Source: Poa pratensis
Taxonomy: Eukaryota > Streptophyta > Magnoliopsida > Poales > Poaceae
Assembly (NCBI GenBank): GCA_947311845.1
Contig: CAMZMU010000012.1
Location: 3,055,517-3,119,516, forward strand
Direction of reading: 5' to 3'
DNA length: 64,000 bases
The notes beneath the pieces were generated by a model. It did not search any database, was not told the DNA's origin, and saw only the letters and a list, made by a program, of their open reading frames with translations. A program made the position numbers and the translations under genes. Positions 24,624-37,842 of the stretch are shown here, in pieces (the stretch's first letter is position 1; every line of letters begins with the position of its first letter).

Positions 24624-25202
24624 CTCTAGTTGCCCGGCCCCCGTGGCTTTAGCTATAAGGACGTTGCAGCTGGTCTTTACTTGGTTTTGTGCAACTAACC
24701 TGAGATATAATTACACATATATTACAGCTAATGAGCATAAACTAGGACTGACTAGGAGAAGATTGAGACAAGATCGTATATCTATATAGTTGGTACAATT
24801 GCACAGCTCACAGTACATGAACCAATTAAACAAGAAACTAGATGTATGTACAATTAATAAAATGGATGTAGTGCATGAAAAATGAAGAACATGATCAATC
24901 ATTTTAGCACGATTGTAGTGAGGAGCGAGATGATCTAGGAGGGGAACACCTCGCGAAGAAGTAGAAGAAAAGGGGAGGAGAGAGGAAGAAATGAAGGGTG
25001 CTAACCTTTTGGTGCTGGAGAAGATTGAAGCACTAGTTAAGAGAAGATTAAAAGTTCAGAAGGGGATCGTGGGTACTTAAATACTAGCACTAGCAAGGAC
25101 AAGCGTCCATTTTGTTTTAGATTGAAAGAGACGTGGTGGTGAAGGAAACAGCAAGGTGGTTCACGGCATCCAGCAGCATGGAGGTCGGTGAATGCTATAT
25201 AC
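24624..25202 (-). promoter_or_regulatory. NAC 5' leader and core promoter region
   Basis: On the minus strand a TATA-like TATTTAAG lies at 25076-25083, which would place transcription start near 25045-25050. A possible 5'-UTR intron could run from a donor at 25005 (AAAAG|GTTAG) to an acceptor at 24700. These are pattern calls without transcript support. Confidence 0.35.
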
Positions 25203-26360
25203 CGCCTGTTAGCGGCGCGGGGACCTTCTACCAGGGCCGGCCCAATAGGGGCAGGAGCGCGTGCTTTCCTGTTTTTTTTTTCTTTCCTCGTTTTCCTTTT
25301 TCTTTTTCGTTTCGTTTTTGTTTTCTGTTTTCTGTTTCAAATTCGAATTAAAATTCTGTTTATTTTCGAAAAAATTTCATTTTTAAAAATTATTCAAATT
25401 CGAAATTTGTTCATTTTTGAAAATTGTTAATTTCGAAATTTGTTCATTTTTGAAAATTGTTTAAATTCGAAAATTGTTCAAATTCGAATTTTGTTCATTT
25501 TTCTATTTTGTTCAAAGTTGAAAATTGTTCATTTTCGAAAAAAATTCAAATTCAAAAATTGGTAATTTTTTTCAAATTTGTTCATTTTCGAATTTTGTTT
25601 AAATTCGAAATTTGTTCATTTTCGAAAATTGTTCAATTTCAAAATTGTTCATTTTCGAAATTAGTTTATTTTCGAAAGCTGTTCATTTTAAAAAATTGTT
25701 CAAATTGGAAATTTGTTCATTTTCGAAAATTGTTCAAATTCAAAATTTGTTCATTTTCAAAATTTGTTCAAATTCGAAATTTGTTCATTTTCAAAATTTG
25801 TTCATTTTTGAAAAATTGTTCAAATTGGAAATTTGTTGATTTTCGAAAATTGTTCAAATTCAAAATTTGTTCATTTTCAAAATTTGTCCATTTTCAAAAT
25901 TGTTCGAATATGAAATTTGTTCATTATCAAAATTGTTCAAATTCGAAATTTGTTTATTTTCAAAATTTGTTCATTTTCGAAGTTTGTTCATTTTTTAAAA
26001 ATTATTTCAATTCGATATTTGTTCATTTTCAAAATTGTTCAAATTTGAAATTTTGTTCATTTTCAAAATTTGTTCATTTTGAAAATTGTTCAAATTCGAT
26101 TTTTTTCATTTTCGAAATTTGTTCATTTTTTGAAATTGTTCAAATTCGAAATTTTTATTTTCGAAAAAAATGCAAGGGTCGCCGAATGGGCCGGCCCATG
26201 GAAAGCTCGTGCACTTCCCTCTCTTTCGTTCCTCACTTAAAAAACAAGATTTTTTTTGAAGAAATATAAGTAAAAAAGAAATACTCGCCAAATGGGCCGG
26301 CCCATTAGCCGCCGCCCTTCAGGCGGCGCTAGCGCGAAGCGCCGCACTGGAGCGATGTAT
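25203..26360. mobile_element. AT-rich non-autonomous DNA element (Mutator-like?), first copy
   Basis: GC-rich ends, both containing GGGCCGGCCCA and a CCGCCTG...GCGGCG-type palindrome in inverse orientation, enclose about 850 bp of imperfect TTGTTCATTTTCGAAA-type repeats. The 270-codon frame across the repeat is low-complexity and not a gene. Target duplication not resolved; superfamily uncertain. Confidence 0.45.
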
Positions 26361-26564
26361 ATTATCTCCCTGGAGGTTGGTTAATAACCTTTTGACTTCT
26401 ATGTAGACATGGAGTTGTTACTTTCATCTAGCCCATGAACTTTCAATTCAAAAGGACTTAATAATTGGCGGTCAAAATGAATGCCCCATCATCCTTTCCT
26501 GTTGCAATTTATATTTTCTTCTGTTGGAAACTTCTTTTGCAAGCACCATCTTATATATGAGCAC
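26361..26564. other. Target-site flank of the gypsy insertion
   Basis: About 200 bp of unique-looking DNA between the AT-rich element and the LTR, ending in the 5-bp duplication AGCAC (26560-26564). The same 200 bp recur at 32137-32346. Confidence 0.7.
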
Positions 26565-28152
26565 TGATGACGTGAAACACACGTTCGTTGGGAGACCCCA
26601 AGAGGAAGGTATGAAGCAGTGCAGCAGCAAGTTTCCCTCAGTATGAAACCAAGGTTATCGAACCAGTAGGAGCAGAAGCACTTCAGAAGGTTGTCAACGG
26701 CGCCAGAAAATATGGTGTTGAAGGGATTCTGACTGTTGGCGTGGAACCTGCACACAACACAATCAAACTACTTTGTCCCAACGAAACAGGAAGGTTGTCA
26801 ATCTTCCGGCTTGCTGAAAACAAAGGGTTAAACGTATGGTGTGGAAAACAGTTTTAATTGCAGAAAGTAAAAGAGAACAATGATTGCAGTTGGTGGTTTT
26901 ATCAGTGTAAAGGAATGGACCGGGGTCCACAGTTCACTAGTGGTGTCTCTCCATAAAGATAAATAATATGTTGGGTAAACAAATTACAGCTGGGCAATTG
27001 ACAAATATTGAGCGCATGACAATGCATATATATGACAAGATGACTACTATGATATTCATTTGGGCATTACGACAAGATACATAGACCGTTATCCAACTGC
27101 ATCTATGACTAATAATCCACCTTCAGGTTGACATCCGTGTTCCCCGTTGGTATTAAGTTGCAAGCAACGGATAATTGCATTAAGTAAAGTGCGTAATGTA
27201 AACAAGTACATATGACCGTAGACATAGCATTGTTGTGTTATCCCTAGTGGCAACAGCACATCCACAATCTTAGACGTTGCTGTCACTCGCCCAGATTACT
27301 GGAGGCATGAACCCACTATCTAGCATAAATACTAACTCTTGGAGTTACAAGCATCTACTTGGCCAAAGCATCTACTAGTAACGGAAAGCATGCAAGATCA
27401 TAAATAACATATAAAGATAGATTGATAATCAACTTGATCATAGTATTCAATATTCATCGGATCCCAGCAAACACAACATATAGCATTACAATAAGATGAT
27501 CTTGATCATGTTAGGCAGCTCACAAGATCTAAACATGATAGCACAAAGTGGAGAGACAACCATCTAGCTACTGCTATGGACCCGTAGTCCAAGGATGAAC
27601 TACTCACGCATCACTCCGGAGGCAGGCATGGTGATGTAGAGCCCTCCGGTGATGATTCCCCTCTCCGGCAGGGTGCCGGGAAGAGGTTCTGGACCCTCCC
27701 GAACTAGGGTTGACGACGGCGGCGCCTCTGGAACTTTTCGTGGATAATGGCTCGGGTGTTTAGGGTTTTCGCGTGGGGGAATAAATAGGCGAAAGGGCGG
27801 CGGCTGAGGGCACCCAGGGGCCCACACACCCTAGGGCGCGGCCCCACCCTTGGCCGCGCCGAGGGTGCGTGTGGGGCTCCTGGCCCTCCTCCGTCTCTCC
27901 TTTGGACTCCGTGTACGTGTCGGTGAAATAGGACCTTCAGATGACTTTTCGTCCAATTCCGAGAATATTTCCAGAACAGCTTTTCTGAAATACAAAAACA
28001 GCAGAAAACAGGAACTGGCACTGTGGCATCTTGTTAATAGGTTAGTCCCAGAAAATGTATAAAAATGATATGAAGTGTATGTAAAACATGTAACAATTGG
28101 CATAATATCAACATGGAACATCAAAAATTATAGATACGTTTGAGACGTATCA
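26565..28152 (-). repeat. 3' LTR of a minus-strand gypsy element
   Basis: On the minus strand it begins TGATACGTCTCAAACGTATC and ends at a CATCA. A polypurine tract (28153-28170) precedes it, so it is the 3' LTR of the element whose interior continues to the right. Only a few per cent differences separate it from the LTR at 32347-33940. Confidence 0.88.
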
Positions 28153-31100
28153 AGCATCCCCAAGCTTAGTTCCTGCTCGTCCTCGAGTAGGTAAACGATA
28201 AAACAAAATAATTTTTGAGGTGACATGCTACCATCATAATCTTGATCATATAGTATTGTAAAGCACATGTAAATGAATGAAGTGATCCAAGTCAATGGTC
28301 TATAGTTTGCTACCAAATAGATAATGAGTAAACAACTGAATCATACAAGCTAAACTTTTCATGAATAGTACTTTGGAGACATTGTATCCACAGGTTTACA
28401 TAAGAGTTAACTCATAAAGCAATAGATTCTAGTAAAAGGTATTTAACCAACACAAAGGAAGATTTAAGTTTCAGCATTTGCTTCAACTTTCAACATATTT
28501 ATCTCATGGATATTGTCAACACAAAGCAATATAATAAGTCAATATCTAGCATATAACAATTGTTGTACCAAAGTTGACACTAGTGTTTGCTTGTGGAAGA
28601 TAGAAAGAAGTAGGAAAACTGACTCAACATAAAAGTAAAAGAAAGGCCCTTCGCAGAGGGAAGCAGGGATTAAATCATGTGCTAGAGCTTTTTAAGTTTT
28701 TGAAATCATATAGAGAGTAAAAATATAAGTTTTGAGAGTGTATGTTAATTGTCAACGAATCAGAAAATGGAAAGTACAATATGACCCCTGCCAACCAGAC
28801 TTTTAAGAGCGGCTCCCATGAAGGACGTTATTTCTACCAGCAAGGCAGATCATCCCTCTTTCTCTTTTGTTTACACATGCAGATATTTCACTGGTTGTCA
28901 TTGCTTGACTGATAAATCAGGGCAAAAATGTGAAGAGAATTAAGCGGTTAAAGTTGTAATTAATTGGGACTGGGCACCCCGTTGCCAGCTCTTTTTGCAA
29001 AATTAATGGATAAGCGGATGTATATGCCGCTAGTCCGGTGGTAAAGTCTGTTTGACAGTGACATAAAGACATCCACCCGTCCTCATGAGCTTGGTAAACA
29101 TTGACACAAAAAGGAGTAATAAAAGTTTTGAATAGTTTAAAGGTAGCACATGAAAAATTTACTTGGAGTGGCAAGGAAATACCACATATAGGTAGTTATG
29201 GTGGACACAAATGGCATGGATTTTGGCTCAAGGATTTGGATGCACGAGAAGCATTCCCTCTCAGTACAGAGTTTAGGCTAGCAAGGTTATTTAAGCAAAC
29301 AAGAATATCAACCGGTACACCAAGTTTTATATGACCAACATATTGCAAATATTATAAGACTTCACACCGTCTTCCTTGTTAACCAAAACCTTTTACTAGA
29401 AAATATCTAGACCTTAGAATACCACCCATGCAAACCAATTTCACAAGCTTTACGGTATTTCTCACTAATGGGTTTAACTTACATGATGCAAAATTTAACA
29501 TGACCTACTTGTTAACTCAAAACAATTGACAAGTATCAAATTATCAAGTTGTGATCTACAAGAGTATGTAAGTCTTTTCCATTATACCATTTACCACATG
29601 CAACATTTTCTGTTCCAACCAAACACCAATCAACTTATTTCAATAACTCTCCAAACAAGTATAAGTGAAGCAAGAGAGTACTTTCTTTAAAAGAACTAAT
29701 AGCTCTGACAAGAGATACATGAAAACAAGAGCTAAAAGCTGAACACGCTAGACAAGAATACTCAACAAGTATAAGTGAAGAATAGGAGTATTCAAATGAA
29801 AAAGCGGAGCGTGTCTCTCTCCCAATCAAGAATGCTAGGATCCAATCAAGTTGATCACAAAATAAAAATAACATACTGAAAATAAAAGCACACAGACGCT
29901 CCAAGAACAGCACATATGATGTGAAAGAATTAAAATATAGTTTCACTAGAGATGACCTGATAATTTTGACGATGAAGAAGGGGATGCCTTGGGCATCCCC
30001 AAGCTTAGACGCTTGAGTCTTCTTGAAATATGCTGGGGAGATCCATGGGAGCCTCCCCAAGCTTAAGCTCTTCACTCTTCTCCATCCTATTATATCACTC
30101 TTCCCTCTTGACCCTTGAAAACTTCCGCCACACCAAACTCAAAGTAAATCTCATTAGAGGGTTAGTGCACAATCAAAAACTCACATGTTCTGTAAAGACG
30201 CAATATGACCGTTACTTTAAACATTAGCTACTGCCACTGATGTTATGTGAAGCTCTTCCACCCAAAAAAGAATTCCACCCAACACTAGTAAAAGAGAATG
30301 CAAAATAAAAGACATAATCTGTCTAAAACAGAACAGTCCGCAAAGACGAATTTTTTCGAGGCACTTACGTTGCTCAGATCGAAAAACTTGAACTAACGAA
30401 AGATGCATACATATATCAGGATTACGCACAAAAATTTCAGATTTAATTCACATTCTGATATTTTTAAAGAATTAATACGGTGAACAGCAGAAATCTGTTC
30501 CTGCGCAGTAATCAAAATCTAGCATCATCTTATCATTAGAGACTACTCTTGGCACAACAATGCGATAAAGTAAAGATACAAAGGAATTGCTACAGAAGTA
30601 AACAAGACCTTGACTCAAATAAAAAAAATTGCAGAAATAAAATAATGGGTTGCCTCCCATAAGCGCTTTTCTTTAACGCCTTTTAGCTAGGCACAAAGCA
30701 TGCATCAAGTATTACCAAGTGTAGAAGCATCAACATTGCTACGTTTAGCCCTCTTACCCTTTTTCTTATCCTTAGGAAATACGAGATGGCAATTTGATGG
30801 GGAACTAAACTTCATAGTGCCTTGACCCATCTCTATTGTGGCTCCAAAAAGTTTCAACAGTGATCTTCCAAGCGTAATTTGTCCTGCTCCTGCACATTCA
30901 ATGACATGATAATCAATGGATACTGTTATCCCTAGGATTTTCGTAAATACTCCTTCACTTATTCCCATGGTTAACTTAATAGTATTATCAGCCAAAGTTA
31001 TACAGCCACTACCATTGGAAAGTCCCCATAGATTCAAAGATTCATAAACAATCATGGGCATTAAGCAAAATTCAGACATAATATCACAGCGAGCATGGAA

Positions 31101-31339
31101 CGTTTCACCATTTATAGTAACTTTAACTGAGGGAATCCATCCCGAAGGTTCAAAATTTACTAGTACTTTTTGGAAACGTTCTAGAGTCTGAGTGTAAACC
31201 TCTTTTAAAGTAGAAATATCCGTCTCAAGGGTATTCATCCTTGTGTATATGTTTTCAAGAGCTGAATCTATTTTACTAGTTGAGGAGGTAGTGTAAACCT
31301 CTTTTAAAGTAGAAATATCTGTCTCAAGGGTATTCATCC
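28153..31339 (-). mobile_element. Truncated gypsy internal domain
   Basis: On the minus strand the segment ends in CTAAGCTTGGGGATGCT, a polypurine tract directly before the 3' LTR. A second similar GCTTGGGGATGCCC stretch lies near 29990-30005. Only a protease-like frame is coding, at the far right; no reverse transcriptase or integrase is present. The 5' portion (primer binding site and most of gag) is missing because the segment is joined abruptly at about 31340 to a second copy of the AT-rich element. It was probably a non-autonomous gypsy element before truncation. Confidence 0.75.
30705..31339 (-). pseudogene. Gypsy gag/aspartic-protease-like fragment with altered active site
   Basis: The protein fragment starts with two copies of MNTLETDISTLKEVYT, produced by a 99-bp (33-codon) tandem duplication. 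A retropepsin-like fold follows: VKVTINGETFHARCDIM...LMP, then LADNTIKLTMGISE, then GQITLGRSLLKLFGATIEM. The alignment with the common plant gypsy protease is by pattern; the catalytic D-(T/L)-G triad reads D-I-M here, so proteolysis is doubtful. It ends in a basic stretch (KDKKKGKRAKRS). The 5' end is cut by the recombination junction, and the first few codons of the open frame come from the neighbouring repeat. Confidence 0.65.
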
Positions 31340-33945
31340 TTGGTAATTTTTTCAAATTTGTTCATTTTCGAATTTTGTTTAAATTCGAAATTTGTTCATT
31401 TTTGAAAATTGTTCAAATTCAAAAATTGTTCATTTTCGAAATTTGTTTATTTTCGAAAGTTGTTCATTTTAAAAAATTGTTCAAATTGGAAATATGTTCA
31501 TTTTCGAAAATTGTTCAAATTCAAAATTTGTTCATTTTCAAAATTTGTTCAAATTCGAAATTTGTTCATTTTCAAAATTTGTTCATTTTTGAAAAATTGT
31601 TCAAATTGGAAATTTGTTGATTTTCGAAAATTGTTCAAATTCAAAATTTGTTCATTTTCAAAATTTGTCCATTTTCAAAATTGTTCAAATATGAAATTTG
31701 TTCATTTTCAAAATTGTTCAAATTCGAAATTTGTTTATTTTCAAAATTTGTTCATTTTCGAAGTTTGTTCATTTTTTAAAATTATTTCAATTCGATATTT
31801 GTTCATTTTCAAAATTGTTCAAATTTGAAATTTTGTTCATTTTCAAAATTTGTTCATTTTGAAAATTGTTCAAATTTGATTTTTTTCATTTTCGAAATTT
31901 GTTCATTTTTTTGAAAATTGTTCAAATCCGAAATTTTTATTTTCGAAAAAAATGCAAGGGTCGCCGAATGGCCGGCCCATGGAAAGCTCGTGCACTTCCC
32001 TCTCTTCCGTTCCCCACTTAAAAAACAAGATTTTTTTTTGAAGAAATATAAGTAAAAAAGAAAAACTCGCCAAATGGGCCGGCCCATTAGCCGGCGCCCT
32101 TCAGGCGGCGCTAGCGCGAAGCGCCGCACTGGAGCGATGTATATCATCTCCCTGGAGGTTGGTTAATAACCTTTTGACTTCTATGCAGACATGGAGTTGT
32201 TACTTTCACCTAGCCCATGAACTTTCAATTCAAAAGGACTTAATAATTGGCGGTCAAAATGAATGCCCCATCATCCTTTCCTGTTGCAATTTATATTTTC
32301 TTCTGTTGGAAACTTCTTTTGCAAGCACCATCTTATATATGAGCACTGATGACATGAAACACACGTTCGTTGGGAGACCCCAAGAGGAAGGTATGAAGCA
32401 GTGCAGCAGCAAGTTTCCCTCAGTATGAAACCAAGGTTATCGAACCAGTAGGAGCAGAAGCACTTCAGAAGGTTGTCAACGGCGCCAGAAAATATGGTGT
32501 TGAAGGGGATTCTGACTGTTGGCGTGGAACCTGCACACAGCACAATCAAACTACTTTGTCCCAACGAAACAGGAAGGTTGTCAATCTTCCTGGCTTGCTG
32601 AAAACAAAGGGTTAAACGTATGGTGTGGAAAACAGTGTTTAATTGCAGAAAGTAAAAGAGAACAATGATTGCAGTTGGTGGTTTTATCAGTGTAAAGGAA
32701 TGGACCGGGTCCACAATTCACTAGTGGTGTCTCTCCATAAAGATAAATAATATGTTGGGTAAACAAATTACAGCTGGGCAATTGACAAATATTGAGCGCA
32801 TGACAATGCATATATATGACAAGATGACTACTATGATATTCATTTGGGCATTACGACAAGATACATGGACCGTTATCCAACTGCATCTATGACTAATAAT
32901 CCACCTTCAGGTTGACATCCGTGTTCCCGTTGGTATTAAGTTGCAAGCAACGGATAATTGCATTAAGTAAAGTGCGTAATGTAAACAAGTACATATGACC
33001 GTAGACATATCATTGTTGTGTTATCCCTAGTGGCAACAACACATCCACAATCTTAGACGTTGCTGTCACTCGCCCAGATTACTGGAGGTATGAACCCACT
33101 ATCTAGCATAAATACTAACTCTTGGAGTTACAAGCATCTACTTGGCCAAAGCATCTACTAGTAACGGAAATCATGCAAGATCATAAATAACATATAAAGA
33201 TAGATTGATAATCAACTTGATCATAGTATTCAATATTCATCGGATCCCAGCAAACACAACATATAGCATTACAATAAGATGATCTTGATCATGTTAGGCA
33301 GCTCACAAGATCTAAACATGATAGCACAAAGTGGAGAGACAACCATCTAGCTACTGCTATGGACCCGTAGTCCAAGGATGAACTACTCATGCATCACTCC
33401 GGAGGGAGGCATGGTGATGTAGAGCCCTCCGGTGATGATTCCCCTCTACGGCATGGTGCCGGAAGAGGTTCTGGACCCGCCCGAACTAGGGTTGACGACG
33501 GCGGCGCCTCTGGAACTTTTCGTGGATAATGGCTCGGGTGTTTAGGGTTTTCGCGTCGGGGGGAATAAATAGGCGAAAGGGCGGCGGCTGAGGGCACCCA
33601 GGGGGACCACACAACCCTAGGGCGCGGCCCCACCCTTGGCCGCGCCGAGGGTGCGTGTGGGGGCTCCCTGGCCCTCCTCCGTCTCTCCTTTGGACTCCGT
33701 GTACGTGTCGGTGAAATAGGACCTTCAGATGACTTTTCGTCCAATTCCGAGAATATTTCCAGAACAGCTTTTCTGAAATACAAAAACAGCAGAAAACAGG
33801 AACTGGCACTGTGGCATCTTGTTAATAGGTTAGTCCCAGAAAATGTATAAAAATGATATGAAGTGTATGTAAAACATGTAACAATTGGCATAATATCAAC
33901 ATGGAACATCAAAAATTATAGATACGTTTGAGACGTATCAAGCAC
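31340..33945. repeat. Second copy of a ~2.6-kb direct duplication (AT-rich element end, flank, LTR)
   Basis: This copy repeats 25559-28157 in the same order and orientation: about 800 bp of the AT-rich element, the 200-bp flank, AGCAC and the gypsy LTR. Identity is high, with scattered point changes and small indels. The left junction is inside a TTGG/TTGGTAA microhomology; the right end is the second AGCAC (33941-33945). Confidence 0.85.
32347..33940 (-). repeat. Gypsy solo LTR with AGCAC target duplication
   Basis: A complete LTR of 1594 bp is flanked on both sides by AGCAC (32342-32346 and 33941-33945) without any internal domain. On its own it has the structure of a solo LTR. Confidence 0.88.
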
Positions 33946-36790
33946 TCGTTATAACTATATTGAGACCAAAGGCCGAAGCCCAGCGTTAAATTAATGACGC
34001 CAATGGCGGAAGATACAAAGTGCTGAGCCAGCTTACAAACACCTCCACACACACAAACGGAAGATCAAGCCAAAGGCATACAGCTAATGCTTGAAGAGCC
34101 GATGACGCCGATGAGGAAGACACCTTCCTCATGGCAGGGCAGCGCCGCCCGATCTAAGCTCCGTCGCCAAAAGGGACCCCTATCCCTGGCCGACACAAGC
34201 TACCGGCATCGGTGGGCAGGAGCTCACCAGAGCTCAAGCTAACGCACCAACGGACACCACACCTCGCCTCGAAGGGCTGAACCCAATGGGCAGACACCGC
34301 CTTTTCAAACCTTCACCGCTGCCACCACACCACCATCGGAAGAGAAACGCGATGGACTCCACGGCGCGCCTTCAAGAAGGACACGGCCAGAGTTCCGTCG
34401 CCGCCCGATCCAGAGGATCAAAGGTTTTCACCCGGAGCCTCGAGATGGAGGGGAAGAGCCGCGACGACACCTTCAAGAAGGAAAACGGCGCCCACGGGCG
34501 TCGCTGCCATCAGCCAAGGCAAATGCCAGGCGGGTTTCACCCCGGAACAAATCCCCGCCACAAGAACCGAGTGTGGCCGGCTGCCGAGATAACTACCGAA
34601 CCACTTCCACCGAACGCCTCTTCGCCGGTCATCACGCCGCCCACACGGCCAAGACCACCAGCCAGCACCTGAGCCATGACCCCCGCCTCGGCGTCACGAC
34701 TCCCACCTTTCCAGGGCCGTCGCCCCGACATCCAAGGAACCAACCTCGCCCGAGACGGACTTCCCGCGCGCAGTCGGCTGCCCAGCTGCCGCACCAACAC
34801 TCCTTCGCAACCAGAGAGCCCACCCCGCCACCATCACCCACCGGAACACCAGGACAGATCAGCACCAAAACCGGAGGCCACCAACGGAGGAGCGCCTGAC
34901 GGAGGGGCCAACGGGAGGAAGGAGGGGCCGAATCGGCCCCTAGTCGGAGCAGCCAAGCACGGGAACGCACAGGGCCCCAACCCCGACCTGCCGCCCGGCT
35001 TGACCATGGCCGTCCGCGCCAGGGCTGCCCCCAAGCAACGCCGCGGAGACCACCAGCTCCACCGTCACTTTCCCCACCTGGCCGCCGTTGAGGCCCGCAC
35101 CTCACTGCTTCACGCCACCAGATCCGTGGTCGCAGATCGACCGGCGCGCACGGGGATGAGATAATAGCACAATACTACCTGTTTTCGTGCAAAATTTACT
35201 GAATGATACAACTTGTGGTCTCAATCTCATTTACATACAACATTTGGCGCAAGTTTTTTCAGAAAACCCAAATCGCGTTGTGACGCGATTTAGACAGCGA
35301 ATCTGACATGGCAGACCCACATCTCAGATGACGTGGCAAGTTCGGTGCGGAGAGAGAAAACGGCGGTTAGCCATTCTGTCAGGACCCACCTGTCAGGAGG
35401 CTGTCTTTACTTAAAAAACAGAGAAAATAAAAAAATCAATTTTTTGTTTATTTGGGTGAGGTGGATATGGATGCAGAGGCCCTCGTCACCGTTGACAAGG
35501 ACATGGATGCAGAGGCCCTCGATCCAGCGCTGGCGCCGTCGAGCTCGTCGCCTCCGCCCCCCGCGGCCACTAGTACAGAACGACACATCGGAAACGGGCC
35601 AAAACCCCATCGGAAACGGAAAAAGGGTCCGTGTCCCCGACCCCGTGACTGATGTGAAGGCCCTCATCGGTAACGGAGGCGAAAAAACCGTCGCTGATGA
35701 CGCATCGGTTTGGCAACGGTGGTGCACATACCTCTGTTTCTGATGTGTCGGAACATCAGAACAGAAATTCTGTTTCTGCTCGTTTGCATTGAGGTTTCTT
35801 CATAAGCCTAGAGCAGGAATAGATTTGCCACTGGACATTTAAAATTTCACAGCAGAAGCACAAAAATGCTAACAAATTCATTCATAAGGTATAATAAATG
35901 TCACCGATACATTGCATCACAAGACAACCAATTACTTATCTTCATTGTCATGCCTCTCTAAATCTATCATTGACATGTCTAGCTAAATCTATCTATGTCA
36001 TGCCTCACTAAACTTATCCTTGTCATTTCTAACTTAATTTATCTTCATGACTTGCTGTTACATATGCCTTACAACTTTGCCAAGTTCATGAATTCAATCT
36101 TCTTCTTGGACGGTGTCGCCGAAATATAATCAACTCGCCGCTTTGTCCCCGACCTTGTATATAGCTCATTTAAATGAGCTTAACGGATCAGCACCATGCT
36201 CTGCACATAGTGCAATAAGCGAGTGCTGATGTACTGAAGGTGCCTCTTTTGTAAAGTGGTCACTGAAATGCAAAGAGAGAATATATGACTCCATGTTAGC
36301 TCACTATACATCTAGCATAAAGGACATACAACACAAAAGGATGCATAAGACAGAATAACAAACTTACAAATCCATTGCATAGTTGTTGTGTACCAACAAT
36401 TATGCCGGACGACAAGCGCACCTTGGCTAAGGACCCGGCTTTTTATACAGTGTCACCGAAATGTACATCTGTTTTGCAAAGGAGTTAAGTCAGCCATGAG
36501 TTTCATACACTACCGATTTGTGCTAGTTCTGTTCTTTTCGAGCGACACTACAAACGGATCGGAGGGAGTCATGTTTTAACTGGTCCTATGGAAGAAAACC
36601 TAAACAGAACAATGATAACAACCCTAGTTCGTCGGCACGACGGCCGTCACAAATAGATGTATTACCTTTGGATCTGGCGGCGGGAGTACGTAGTCGTCCT
36701 CGTCGTCCTCGGATCGACACGCCATGCGTCCTCCACCTACAGATCAGGCGACGATATCTGCCCGGGTGGAGCAAAGAACGGGTACGCGCT

Positions 36791-37016
36791 GCCACGGTCG
36801 GAGGAGAGGAAGATGCGCGCTGACACGGTCGGAGGGAGGGAGATGCGCGCCGCCACGGTCGGAGGGAGGGAGATGCGCGCCGCCACGGTCGGAGGAGAGG
36901 AAGATGCGCGCCGCCACTGTCGGAGGGAGGGAGATGCGCGCCGCCACGGTCGGAGGAGAGGAAGATGCGCGCCGCCACGGTCGGAGGGACGGAGATGCGC
37001 GCCGCCACGGTGGAGC
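36791..37016. repeat. 29-30-bp GC-rich minisatellite
   Basis: Seven tandem copies plus a partial one of a unit containing GCCACGGTCGGAGG and GATGCGCGCC. It lies in what would be a leader region on the minus strand of CACTA element 1. Confidence 0.85.
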
Positions 37017-37261
37017 TAAGATCTGGTGCTGCGTGGAGGCGCCGCCACACTTTGAGAGTGAGGCTGAGAGTGAGAGCGATAGAGTTTAGGGCTGTGTGAA
37101 GGGCGCATTTATAGCAAAGTAGAACATCGGAAACGGAGGGGATAAACAACCGTTTCCTTTGATTTTTTCACTGACACACTGGGCTTATACTGATCTCTAC
37201 TAGTTTTTTTCTAAATAGATCTCTACTACTATGGAGAATTGAAGAACATAAAAATAAATAA

Positions 37262-37842
37262 CTACTCCTCGGCCTCCGCCTTCTCCTGCTCGTATGCGAG
37301 GAGAGCCGCGTAGTCGTCCGTGTCGTCGCGCGGCTCCTCGCCGACAATGTCATCGCCGCCCGTGCGCCCCTCCCACATCTCGTCGTCGTCGTAGGCAGGA
37401 TCGTCGCGCAGCTCCGGCGGGAGGAGAAGCAGCTCAACTCTTTCGGCGGCATAGGCACCGCTGCGCGGTTGAGGTGACAGCCACCGGGTAGCCAAACCTT
37501 TGACCATGGCACTGGCCTCCTATATTGCCAGTGCCGCTCCGCGACGGCCTACCCGACGATGACACGGTTCCATCCAGGCGACCGCGGACGAGCGTCTCTC
37601 CGCCGCGGCGAGCGGTTGCGGTCGCGGGCGCCCGAGGATTCCGCGTCCTCTTCCGGCGGCATAGGCACCCTCCTGTGGTTGACGCGCCAGCCACTGGGGA
37701 GGCTAACATTTGACCAGGGCACTGGCCTCCTATATTGCCAGTGCCTCTGCGCGATGGCCTCCGGCACGACGACGTGGTTCCAATTCAGCGAAAGCGGCAA
37801 ACTGCTGCGGCGAACGCCCGAGGAGTTGCTAGGAGTATCCAT
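37262..37842 (-). pseudogene. Captured plant protein module, duplicated in tandem inside CACTA element 1
   Basis: Two copies (around 37654-37790 and 37435-37560) encode RHWQYRRPVPWS, then V-x-LP-x-G, then a VPMPP motif. The downstream copy continues into LLPPELRDDPAYDDDEMW and a short acidic C-terminus ending at 37262. From memory this pattern (WSDV-LP-GW, VP-PP, then LP--LR-DP-Y) belongs to an unnamed protein family often found inside Triticeae DNA transposons. The copies sit in different frames and are separated by stops, so no single intact protein exists; the 81-codon frame 37262-37507 is the longest intact part. Confidence 0.5.

Noticed and set aside
25457..26269. 270-codon open frame rich in F, K, N, C and S, with a similar frame at 31375-31828
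   Set aside because: It is a translation of the TTGTTCATTTTCGAAA-type tandem repeat; low complexity and repeated without codon conservation.
26565..33940. Reading the LTRs at 26565 and 32347 as the two ends of one intact gypsy element
   Set aside because: The right LTR is followed by duplicated target DNA and not by an internal domain, and it has AGCAC on both sides; a recombination product fits better.
34286..35164. Long GC-rich frames on both strands
   Set aside because: They lie in the retroposon, several frames are open together, and no domain is seen.
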